This document shows, piece by piece, positions 12,732-21,900 of a stretch of 24,730 nucleotides of DNA. The stretch spans positions 1 to 24,730 of the IMG/VR virus record IMGVR_UViG_3300030103_000200; one strand, written 5' to 3'. The position numbers and the translations under genes are program-made. Source of the DNA: a virus. The notes beneath the pieces were generated by a model. The model was not told the DNA's origin, searched no databases, and saw nothing but the letters and a program-made list of their open reading frames with translations. Each line of letters starts with the position of its first letter. Positions within the stretch are counted from its first letter, which is position 1.

Positions 12732-15182
12732 ATGCCTGTTATATCAAGAGCTATACCTACATTATTGAGAGGTATATCACAATCTTCTGATGCTTTAAAG
12801 CAACCAGATCATGCTGATATACAAGACAATGCTGATAGTAATCCTGTTCTTGGTCTTACAAAACGCAGTGGTTTTCAGTTTGTGACAGCATTACAATCTT
12901 CAACTCTTGGTAATGTTCACATACAAACTATAAATAGAGATGCAAATGAAAGATATGTAGCAATATTCAGCAATGGCAATGTAAGAGTATTTGAATTAGA
13001 TGGTACTGAACTAACAGTAAACAAACCTGATGGTACTGCCTACTTAAATACTTCTACACCTAGAAGTGTGATGAAGACAGTTACTATTGCTGACTTTACT
13101 TTTGTCGTTAATACAAGTATTACAGCAGCTATGGACTCTACACTTAGCGGTGGTACTGGCACTAAGGCGATTATATTTATTAACCAAGCAACAGCAAGTA
13201 CAACTTATTCTGTGACGATAGATGGAGTGACAGTTACCGATAACACCCAAACCGATTCTACTCTCAGCACAGATACAATAGCTGCTGATTTAAAATCTGG
13301 TCTTGATGCTGGTCTTACTGGTTTTACTATTGCTAGAAATGGTCCTGTTTTATATGTAAGAAAGAATGATAATTCTAATTTTTCTATAGATGGTAGTGAT
13401 ACACAAGGCGATACAAAGATGACAATAATAAAAGATTCAGTACAAAGATTTACTGATCTGCCTACTGTTTCTCCTGATGGTTATGTTGTAGAAATAAAAG
13501 GAGATGACGATACAAACTTTGATAACTATTACGTTAAGTTTGTTACTAACAATGGTGGTGCATTTGAAGAAGGCCAATGGGAAGAAACTGTAGAAGCAGG
13601 TATTCCTTTTAAGTTTGATTATGCAACAATGCCACACGTTCTTATACGTCAGGCAGATGGTAATTTTAGATTTGCAAGAGTAGATGGAGATACATATACA
13701 GCAGGTGGTCAGTCATTTACCTTACCAAAATGGGGAGAGAGAACTGTTGGTGATGTTATATCTGCACCTGACCCTTCTTTTATTGGCAATAAAATTAATA
13801 ATGTATTCTTTTTTAGAAACAGACTTGGGTTTCTTGCAGGGGATAATGTAGTTCTTTCAAGAGTATCAGAGTTTTTTAACTTCTTCCCTGAGACAGTTGT
13901 ATCTGTTTTAGATAATGAACCGATAGACGTAGCTGCTTCTCATACAAAAGTTGCAATACTAAAAAGTGCAGTAACTATGGGAGAAAAACTTATTCTGTTC
14001 TCTGAACAGACGCAGTTTGTATTGACCAGTTCAGCAGATAACCTTACTCCTAAAACAGCTAACGTGATAGTTGTAACTGAATTTGAAAGTAGTGCAGCAG
14101 CACAGCCTGTAGGTTCTGGTTCTTCTATTTATTTCTTAACTCAAAAAGGTTCTTTCGCAGGTATTAGAGAATATATTTTACAGGGAGAATCACAGATAAG
14201 AGATGCAGCAAACGTCACTATTCATGTACCAAGACTCATACCAAGTAATGTATTTAAGATGGCTGTATCTACCAACCAAGATATTCTTGTAGTCTTGGGT
14301 TCAGATAATGCCAATAAATTATATGTATATAGATGGTTATATGGAGATGGTGGACAAAAAGCTTTGAGTGCTTGGTTTACCTACAGCATCAATACAAACA
14401 GGTCTATATTAAATGTTGATTTTATTGGTACAGATTTGTTTGTTGTTATAGAAGAAGCTAATAAAGTAACACTAGAAAAGATACCATTTGAAACTGAGTT
14501 TAGAGAACCTAATGCTAGTTTTGAATATCATCTTGACCATAAAGTAACTGAAGCAACTACAGGAGTATCAGTATCTTATAGCTCTGGTACTGGTCTATCT
14601 ACCTTTACAGTTCCATATCGACTAAGAGCCAACATGAATATTGTTGGTAGATATTTAGGCAGTGGAGAGACAAGCACATTTGTAGATGCTCAAGGAAATA
14701 CAAAGACTCTTACATCAGGACAGGTACTATCAACATCTAACGCAATCAATGGCTCTACTTCTACCATTACAGCGATAGGAGATTACAGAAATAGTAAGTT
14801 TATTATTGGTGAACCTTATGAAATGCACTATAGATTTAGTAAACAAAGGCTAACAGAACAAGGTGCTGGTTCACCTGAGTATGTAGGAGCAAGACTACAG
14901 CTACATCATTTTTATATTAAATACGAAGATGCTGGATTCTTTAAAGTAGAAGTAACACCTGAGAATAGGAATACAAGTACGCATAAATTTACTGGTCGTT
15001 TGCTTGGTGCTGCGTCTGCTGCTATTGGTCAGATAAACCTAGATACAGGTACATTTAAAGTACCGATAATGAGTAAATCTGACAGAGTAGATATAGATAT
15101 AAAAAACGATACATTTCTTCCTACACGTTTAGCCAGTGCAGAATATGAAGGTACATTCCATATAAGGAGTAGAAGAATATAG
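12732..15182 (+). CDS. 12: Tail tubular protein B (nozzle, T7 gp12 type)
   Basis: Forms the tail nozzle through which DNA leaves and to which fibres attach. It has 816 residues; T7 gp12 has 794. The N-terminus (SRAIPTLLRGISQSSDALK) and ITPs such as HADIQDNADSNPVLGLTKRSG are typical of the family. The middle (FFFRNRLGFLAGDNVVLSRV, about residues 357-376, then the segment LFSEQTQFVLTSSADNLTPK) carries the beta-propeller-type signature shared with T7 gp12. The C-terminus ends in beta-rich FHIRSRRI. Residues about 145-230 form a Thr/Ser/Asp-rich beta insertion. The stop overlaps the next gene's GTG start by 1 nt. Confidence 0.95.
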   Translation: MPVISRAIPTLLRGISQSSDALKQPDHADIQDNADSNPVLGLTKRSGFQFVTALQSSTLGNVHIQTINRDANERYVAIFSNGNVRVFELDGTELTVNKPDGTAYLNTSTPRSVMKTVTIADFTFVVNTSITAAMDSTLSGGTGTKAIIFINQATASTTYSVTIDGVTVTDNTQTDSTLSTDTIAADLKSGLDAGLTGFTIARNGPVLYVRKNDNSNFSIDGSDTQGDTKMTIIKDSVQRFTDLPTVSPDGYVVEIKGDDDTNFDNYYVKFVTNNGGAFEEGQWEETVEAGIPFKFDYATMPHVLIRQADGNFRFARVDGDTYTAGGQSFTLPKWGERTVGDVISAPDPSFIGNKINNVFFFRNRLGFLAGDNVVLSRVSEFFNFFPETVVSVLDNEPIDVAASHTKVAILKSAVTMGEKLILFSEQTQFVLTSSADNLTPKTANVIVVTEFESSAAAQPVGSGSSIYFLTQKGSFAGIREYILQGESQIRDAANVTIHVPRLIPSNVFKMAVSTNQDILVVLGSDNANKLYVYRWLYGDGGQKALSAWFTYSINTNRSILNVDFIGTDLFVVIEEANKVTLEKIPFETEFREPNASFEYHLDHKVTEATTGVSVSYSSGTGLSTFTVPYRLRANMNIVGRYLGSGETSTFVDAQGNTKTLTSGQVLSTSNAINGSTSTITAIGDYRNSKFIIGEPYEMHYRFSKQRLTEQGAGSPEYVGARLQLHHFYIKYEDAGFFKVEVTPENRNTSTHKFTGRLLGAASAAIGQINLDTGTFKVPIMSKSDRVDIDIKNDTFLPTRLASAEYEGTFHIRSRRI

Positions 15183-15634
15183 TGGGATATTTAAGAAAAT
15201 CAAAGCTAGAAGATTTTAAATATGTAGTAGAAAACATGAGAGTCATGGACAAGATTGAAGCTTTGTATCAAACAGGCATGAGTCCAGAAGATGCTCTTAG
15301 CTATACCTTTTTAGGTAGTAAGACTAATATGACTATTGCTGATGATGAAGGTCAACCTATAGGTCTATGTGGAGTACAGAAAGATGGTTGTATATGGTGC
15401 GTTGCTACAGATGATTTGTTTGATAATAAAAAATATAGAATACAATTAATAAGACAAGGCAGAAAATGGGTTGATAATCTACTTGAGTCTTATAAAATAC
15501 TTTATAATTATGTATATGCAGAAAACACTTCTGCTATAAAATGGTTAAAAGCTCTTGGGTTTACATTTGTAAATTTACATGAGAGTTATGGTTATCAAAA
15601 AAAACCTTTCTACGAATTTTTAAGGATTGCCTAA
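15182..15634 (+). CDS. 13: gp13-like internal virion protein with GNAT-like fold
   Basis: A 150-residue protein at the position of T7 gene 13, between nozzle and gp14. T7 gp13 is needed for virion assembly and shows remote similarity to GCN5-type acetyltransferases. The same is visible here: NMTIADDEGQPIGLCGV resembles a GNAT beta strand region, and AENTSAIKWLKALGF (residues 113-127) matches the C-terminal GNAT motif. Whether acetyl-CoA is bound is unknown; no clear Q/RxxGxG/A pyrophosphate loop is seen. The start is GTG 15182, overlapping the nozzle stop by 1 nt, with AAGGAG 12 nt upstream (15164-15169), a slightly long spacing. The next gene begins directly after the stop, which favours coupled translation. 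Confidence 0.8.
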   Translation: MGYLRKSKLEDFKYVVENMRVMDKIEALYQTGMSPEDALSYTFLGSKTNMTIADDEGQPIGLCGVQKDGCIWCVATDDLFDNKKYRIQLIRQGRKWVDNLLESYKILYNYVYAENTSAIKWLKALGFTFVNLHESYGYQKKPFYEFLRIA

Positions 15635-16204
15635 ATGTGCGTTACTTCTTTAATACCTGCATTAGAATTAACAGGTAAAGCTGCTGCCGCATTTAATATA
15701 GGCTTGGGTCTTACTGCTGCCAATGCTTTTGTTGGTAGGGCTGCTGCACAGCAAAGAGCAGATCAAACATATAATCAAGCATTAATAGCTAACAGGTCAG
15801 CAGAAGCCGATAAAAGACAAAAACAATTAGCTCTTTCAGAAAGAAAAGCAGAAGAAGAAAAATTTGCAGCACAAGATAAGTTTGCAAAAACTATTGATGC
15901 TTTACAAGCTAGTCGATCTATAATAGCTTCAGAACAAGCAGGTACAACTGTAGGATTATTATTAATGGATCAAGATAGACAAGCTGCTAACTATAGAGAG
16001 AAAGTAAATCAAAGTATTGAATCAATGCAAAGACAGTATCTATTTAATATTCAATCAACAGAGTCACAGTTTGAAGGTAGAAGAAATCAATTACAAAGTA
16101 ATATTAATGAAGCTTATAACGCTATACCAAGTCTAGGTCAAACATTATTAAATATCGGCACTCAAGGTGTTGGTATGTATCTTTCTGCACTTCCAACTGG
16201 TTAA
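15635..16204 (+). CDS. 14: Internal virion (ejection) protein, T7 gp14 type
   Basis: T7 gp14 is the first internal core protein to leave the virion and is thought to form the channel through the outer membrane. This protein has 189 residues (T7 has 196). Like T7 gp14 it begins Met-Cys, followed by a short hydrophobic Ala/Gly-rich N-terminal segment (residues about 5-38) and then a long, Gln/Ala/Lys-rich helical region with coiled-coil character (about 40-150), ending in a hydrophobic Gly-rich tail. It starts immediately after the gp13-like stop (no gap) and is 2 nt before the gp15-like gene. Assignment relies on position, size and composition, and agrees well with T7. Confidence 0.85.
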   Translation: MCVTSLIPALELTGKAAAAFNIGLGLTAANAFVGRAAAQQRADQTYNQALIANRSAEADKRQKQLALSERKAEEEKFAAQDKFAKTIDALQASRSIIASEQAGTTVGLLLMDQDRQAANYREKVNQSIESMQRQYLFNIQSTESQFEGRRNQLQSNINEAYNAIPSLGQTLLNIGTQGVGMYLSALPTG

Positions 16205-16206
16205 TT

Positions 16207-18900
16207 ATGGTTTTACAAGTAGGCACTACAAATTTTCAAAGTACAGCAGGTCAAAGCTCTAGAACTCCTGTAGAAACCTTTGTTAACCCTGTAACTGTTT
16301 TACCTAAAACTGGCTTGATGGGTTTGGCTGAAACCTTATCAGACATCAATCCTACACTACAGAGATTTGTTAACTTTCAAATTGATAAAGCAAAACAAGA
16401 AGGTGTATTAGAAGGACAGAATTTACTTTTAGGTGCTGATGATAAACAAATTACACAGATAAAAAAAGAATTATCTGAAAAGAAAGGCAACAGAATTATG
16501 AGAAATTTTGTTGGTGGAAATATGTATATAGAGTATGGAATTGAAAAACAACTTGCTATGAATTTAGGAAATATAGCAGAAGGTAAAACTAATCAATTCT
16601 TTGCAAATCATATTGTTCAAGTACCAAATAAAGAAGGTGGTACTACTGCTATACCTTTATCTCAGTTTGATGTTAACTCTAAAGAGTTTCAAGGAGCTAT
16701 AAACGAATTTAAAGAAACTCAATTATTAGATACCAAAGGAATAAGACCACAGCTTTTAAATCAATTTTTCTTTCCACAACAAAATGCAGCTTTACGCAAA
16801 GCAATAACTAAACAGGTAGAAGCAAAAGCAGATGCAAACATACAAAATTATACAAGTATGCTTACAGACAGTTCGTTGCTGTATTTTCGTAATATTGATA
16901 AATACAATGAAAATATTGAAGAGAATATTATTGATGCAGATTTTCAAGATGGAGAAAGCTATGCATTATCTTTACTTCAAGAAGATACAAACTATACATA
17001 TAGATTAGGTTTATCAGAGGTCGTTTCTCCGTCAGGTATGATTGAGATAATTAAAAAAAATGGTTATAGAATTTTAAATGATTTTGAAAGAGGAAATATT
17101 TCTTGGGTAGAAGCACAATCTGAGTTAGACGATTATATAGATTTTATGTCAGCAGTATCAGTAGGACCAAGTGGTACTACAAAAGAAGGATTACCAGTAC
17201 AAAAAACACTAGGAGAGTTTTTAGATCAAGATGATAGTATCTTAGAACTTAAAAAAGAAATATATGAAAAGATAAAAGATGCAAACAAAGAAGAACAAGA
17301 CCTTGCAAGCCTATTAAATAAAAAAGATATAACACAAACTTTAGGTAGTATGGATTGGACTTCTATGGATCAGACAACGTATGTCAATAATGTCAAAACT
17401 CTCAAAGCTTTAGTTGCAAGACACAAGGATTTAAAACAATTTATTGTTCAAGAATATAATTTAAGAAATGATAATGTTGATCTTTGGTTTGATAGATTTG
17501 TAAGAGACTATAACAATGGCAAGTTTGGCGATAGAGATAAAGCAAGAGTAAGGCTTGATAGTTTTATGGCTGTACTAGGCTCTACTGCAACTGATGAAGA
17601 TAGAACAAGATATGAAAAAGCTTTGAAATTAATTAATAGAGAAAACTCTCAAGGGGTGTTGTCTTCGTACCCAGAGTTTGAAACTACTCTTAAGAACATG
17701 AAAGAAGCTTTGAGAGAAGATAATAAGTCTGGATATACAGTAGTAAAAGTTGGTTATACAAATGCCTTTAATGACCTCTCAAAACGATATAGAGATAAGA
17801 TTGATAAATGGGCTACAACAGACTATGTAACTCAAAAAGAAAAAGATGAAGCAAAAGATGAAATTATTAAATTTGTGCAATTACAAACAATAAAAATTGT
17901 AGATGGTAACTACATATTTGAAAATCCTTTACTCGAAACTTTATATTATAAAGCAAATCCAAATTTAAAAAAGGAAAATAACAAGAAAATTAAGAACGAA
18001 ATAGAAAAAATGAAAGGATTAGCTGATGGTGGTCCTGTTAAAAAAGATGAACCTGTTATTGTTGGAGAAGAAGGCAGAGAAGTTTTTGTACCAAAAAGTG
18101 ATGGTAAAATAGTATCTAATGAAGTGATACAAAATTCAAATCAAGAAGCTTCTAAAGAAACAGAACAAGAAACTATTTATGAAGTACAAAGTGGAGATAC
18201 TTTAAGTTCTATTGCCGATAAGTTTGAAGGTGTAAATTATTTGAATATTGCTGAATTAAATAATTTAGATACTGAAGAAAAACAAAATAATATTAGTGTT
18301 GGTCAAAAATTTAAAATACCAAAAATAACAATACAAAAATCTAAAGGAGAAATTACACCACTTATAGAAACAAAAACAAATTTATGGAAAGGATTTAATG
18401 GTGCTACTGCTTATGGAAGTGGAGAAAGAAAAGTTGAATTAGAAAAAGATACTAAATATATTAAAAGTGTTATAAATCATGCTTATGCAGATAGTTCAAC
18501 TCCTGAGATACAACAAGAAGCTACAAAGATATATTCTGAATTATTTTATAGCAATAAGCCAGAAGACATCAAAACAAAAAATGCAATAGTTAATATGGTT
18601 TTAACAGAAGCTACCTTAAGTAGTCCAGAAGATATAGCAGGTGTAGTTCAAAGTGTATTTATGAGAGTGGCTAGAGCAAGATTAAATACCATTGACAGAG
18701 ATCGTTTTAAAGAAAATATAATAGAAGAATTAACTAGAAAAGAATTAAATAAAAAAGGTATATTAGTACCTATGTATCAAGGAATAGAAAAGTTTACAGT
18801 AGAAGAAATTACATCTAACAAACCAGTTAAAGAAAGTCAGGAGACTTATAATAAGATCTTTAGTATGTTATGGGAAGATACTTCTCAAAAAGATAAGTAA
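16207..18900 (+). CDS. 15: gp15-like internal virion protein with tape-measure-type motif, LysM and possible cell-wall hydrolase domain
   Basis: Lies in the place of T7 gene 15, whose product (747 residues) is a core and ejection protein; this one has 897 residues. Residues about 1-600 are a largely helical, Lys/Glu/Asn-rich region as expected for gp15. Residues 606-638 carry ADGGPVKKDEPVIVGEEG then REVFVPKSDGKIVSN, a motif usually found near the end of siphovirus/myovirus tape-measure proteins. Residues about 658-705 are a LysM peptidoglycan-binding domain (YEVQSGDTLSSIADKF, ending VGQKFKIPKI). Residues about 785-880 contain MVLTEATLSSPEDIAGVVQS and FMRVARARL, which resemble the core of SleB-type cell-wall hydrolases with E801 as the candidate catalytic residue; this last call is tentative. 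The gene is visibly more AT-rich than the head genes. Its stop overlaps the ATG of the next gene (TAATG). Confidence 0.85.
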   Translation: MVLQVGTTNFQSTAGQSSRTPVETFVNPVTVLPKTGLMGLAETLSDINPTLQRFVNFQIDKAKQEGVLEGQNLLLGADDKQITQIKKELSEKKGNRIMRNFVGGNMYIEYGIEKQLAMNLGNIAEGKTNQFFANHIVQVPNKEGGTTAIPLSQFDVNSKEFQGAINEFKETQLLDTKGIRPQLLNQFFFPQQNAALRKAITKQVEAKADANIQNYTSMLTDSSLLYFRNIDKYNENIEENIIDADFQDGESYALSLLQEDTNYTYRLGLSEVVSPSGMIEIIKKNGYRILNDFERGNISWVEAQSELDDYIDFMSAVSVGPSGTTKEGLPVQKTLGEFLDQDDSILELKKEIYEKIKDANKEEQDLASLLNKKDITQTLGSMDWTSMDQTTYVNNVKTLKALVARHKDLKQFIVQEYNLRNDNVDLWFDRFVRDYNNGKFGDRDKARVRLDSFMAVLGSTATDEDRTRYEKALKLINRENSQGVLSSYPEFETTLKNMKEALREDNKSGYTVVKVGYTNAFNDLSKRYRDKIDKWATTDYVTQKEKDEAKDEIIKFVQLQTIKIVDGNYIFENPLLETLYYKANPNLKKENNKKIKNEIEKMKGLADGGPVKKDEPVIVGEEGREVFVPKSDGKIVSNEVIQNSNQEASKETEQETIYEVQSGDTLSSIADKFEGVNYLNIAELNNLDTEEKQNNISVGQKFKIPKITIQKSKGEITPLIETKTNLWKGFNGATAYGSGERKVELEKDTKYIKSVINHAYADSSTPEIQQEATKIYSELFYSNKPEDIKTKNAIVNMVLTEATLSSPEDIAGVVQSVFMRVARARLNTIDRDRFKENIIEELTRKELNKKGILVPMYQGIEKFTVEEITSNKPVKESQETYNKIFSMLWEDTSQKDK
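18178..18321 (+). other. LysM domain inside the gp15-like protein
   Basis: Residues about 658-705 of the gp15-like product show the LysM pattern: YxVxxGDTLxxIA at the start, a middle NIAELNNLD, and the closing VGQKFKIP. LysM domains bind GlcNAc-containing glycans such as peptidoglycan, which fits a role in wall crossing during DNA ejection. Confidence 0.88.
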
Positions 18901-21900
18901 TGACTTTTACACCATCAAACAACAACATAGGTTATGAAAACGAAGAAAAGCCTACTGTTGATATAGGCATTGAAAATGAAAAGAAACCTACTTTAGATAT
19001 AAATATAGATCAAAAGTTTCAAGAAATAATTTCTGAAAATCAAACAACTGATAATACAACAGAAGAACAGCAGCCAGAAGTTGAGTTTGAAAATGTCTTT
19101 GATAATAAAAAAATATTTAATATGGATAAAAGTTGGATAGATTGGGATACAGAATATAACTTTAGTGATTACACAAATACTTTTTTACAAGATGGTGAAG
19201 AGCCATTTGATTTATATGCAGAACCAAATGATAAGACAAGAAATATATTCAATAAAACTATAGACTTTTCAGTTGGAGAAGATACTGTACCAAACCTTGA
19301 AGCACGTTTAAAATTTTTAAGTGTTTATGATTTTATAAAAGGTAATCAGTTTACTAACTTAGGTTTTAATAATAAACCAATTAAAGGTTTAAGAGATAGA
19401 CAGCAGTTTTTCAAGTTAATAAAACAAGAAACAGGTTTTACAGGTGAAGAGTTTTTAGGAAACAAGATACCTAGAGAAAAAGTAGAAAGCGAAGAGTTCC
19501 AAAAAGGTCTTGCAAATGTAATGAAACATTATGAAGACAAAGGTTTTACTATTAATATGCTTGAAGCTGATGACGAGTCACAACTAAATAAGTTAGCAAA
19601 AGGTTTAGGTATAGAGATAGGTGTAGGTATAACAGCAGATTATGTATTTGCACCTTTACTAATGGGTAATGGTTGGTCTAAAGCTATATATGCTCTTGGT
19701 CAATTTTCAGTAGGTTATACAGCAAATATAGAAGCACAAAAACAAAGAGTAAAAGAAGAAGACAGAGTAAATTTTAAACCTAATCAGAATGAAGCTGTTG
19801 CAGCAGGTTTTACACAAATTATTCCTTTTGGTGTAACTCTAAAAGGTTGGAAAGGTGTAGCTGCGTCAGGTGGTTATGGTGGAACGATTGCTACTACTGA
19901 AACTTTTTTAAGAGATATATTAGGAGATGACGTAACTTTAGATGAATACTATGCTTCATTTGGTTTAGGTGCTGCTTTTGGTACTGGATTTAAAGTCTCT
20001 ATTGACGGATTAGATAAGATATTTACTAAATATAAAAATTATAAATTTGATAAAACAAACAACATATTTAACTTGAACAAAAAAGAAGTTCAAGTTGTAG
20101 AGGAAGCAAACGAAAACATAACTAAAGCAAATAAAGTTTTAAAAAATGATATAGAAAGTAAAGGAGAAAATTACGACAACATTGGAGAAAAGTTAAAAAA
20201 CGAAGGTTCTGGTACAAGTAGTCAAACAAATACAAGACCTATAGATGGTTCTGTCAGAACATATATAATGCCTAATCAATTTAAAAATACAAAACCTAAC
20301 TATGGAGATGCACCAATAATTTTTCAATCTGATTTTGATAAGATGGCTTGGTATTTGAGATATAAGAAAACAAAACCACCAAAGTACGCAGATAAAATTT
20401 TAGAAAGTTTTATTACTCAAGGTTTTACCGAAGCAGAAATAAGACAACATGGAACTAACATACATGAAAAAATAAAACAGATAGTTATTGATAAAACAGG
20501 TAACGCAAAAGCAGGTCAAGGTAACACAGTAGGACTAACAATAGAAGTACCTGCTGATGCTAAATATTCCCAAGAAGTGCAAACAAGTATTACTGGCAAA
20601 AAACAAAACTTAGGCGATCTTACAAAGAATCCTCAATCAGTTGCTTTTATTAAAGAATTTAAACCAAGACAACAAGAATTAGTAGAATCAATAATCAGGC
20701 AATTAAAAGATGAAGATGTTTTTGTAGGCTCTAAAAGCCAAGTACAAACAAGGCTTGAAGGTCTAGGTATGTTTGATAAAGGAGTTGTTAAGTTATCTAA
20801 TACAAGTGCGATAAAAGAATATGCAGAAATGTATGCAAAGATGTATAACCTAGTTCCTAGTGATTCTTTAAATTTTGCAGTTGCACAAGTTATAACACTC
20901 GCAACAGAAAACGTAGCTAATAAGAACCAAATAATGATGGACCTTATTAAGACAAAAGATTCTGCAAAGATACAGAAAAGTATTGATGATCTGTTTGAAG
21001 CACTAACAGATGTAGAAGAATGGTTAACACTAGGTCTGCCACTAAGAACACAAGCAGGTAGAACTGTTAAGTCTTTTGGTATGAAGACAGAGCAAGGTAT
21101 AGAAGGCAAAACAGTTGAAGAGATAACAGGTATGACACCTGCTGAGAAAGCTGCTGCTACTGCTAAAGTACCTGAGTTACAAATAGATATTGATGACGCA
21201 ATATCAAGAAATCAATTATTAAAAACTAGACTTACAGAAGCTTTAGAGGAAGCTACAAAAACAGGAGATTATTCAAAGTTAAATCAAGCAGCAGTTACTT
21301 TAAAAGCAGCAAGTGGTGATCCTAGAAAACTTGTTGCAATACAAAATCAAGATGCTATCTCTACTTCACTTATAAAAGGATTAGACAAAGGTGCAAGAAT
21401 TATAAATGAAATTGGTATTAATGCTGTTCTTTCTGGTCCTAATACACAAGCAATAAATTTATATTCTGGTGCAATGATGACATTTATGAAAGCAATGAAT
21501 AATTTTGTAGGTGCTAGTAGTGTTCAAGAATTAAGGGCAGCACAACAATATATGTCTTATTTATTTTATAACTTAGATTTTGGTGTAAATGCTTGGAAAA
21601 GATCATGGGATATGGAAGACAATTTTATCAATGTTGGAAATGTTAAAGGAGATACAGGTCAACGATTTATTATATCTTCAGATTCTAGCTTCTGGCCTTT
21701 AAGAGCTTATGACGAGTTTGGAAGAATCATAAGACTACCTAGTAGATTAATGACAGCTAATGATGCCTTAATACAAGCACCTAATATTATTGCTGCTACT
21801 GCATTTGAAGCTTTTAATGAAGGTGTTGGTAGAAATTTAGAAGGAGAAGATTTAACAAAATATATAAAAGGAACTGTAGATGGTGTTATATCTTATTTAC

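Noticed and set aside
20633-21109. 158-codon open frame on the minus strand inside the gp16-like gene
   Set aside because: It lies wholly antisense to a convincing gene, has no ribosome binding site or recognisable domain, and all other genes are on the plus strand. It looks like a by-product of codon bias.
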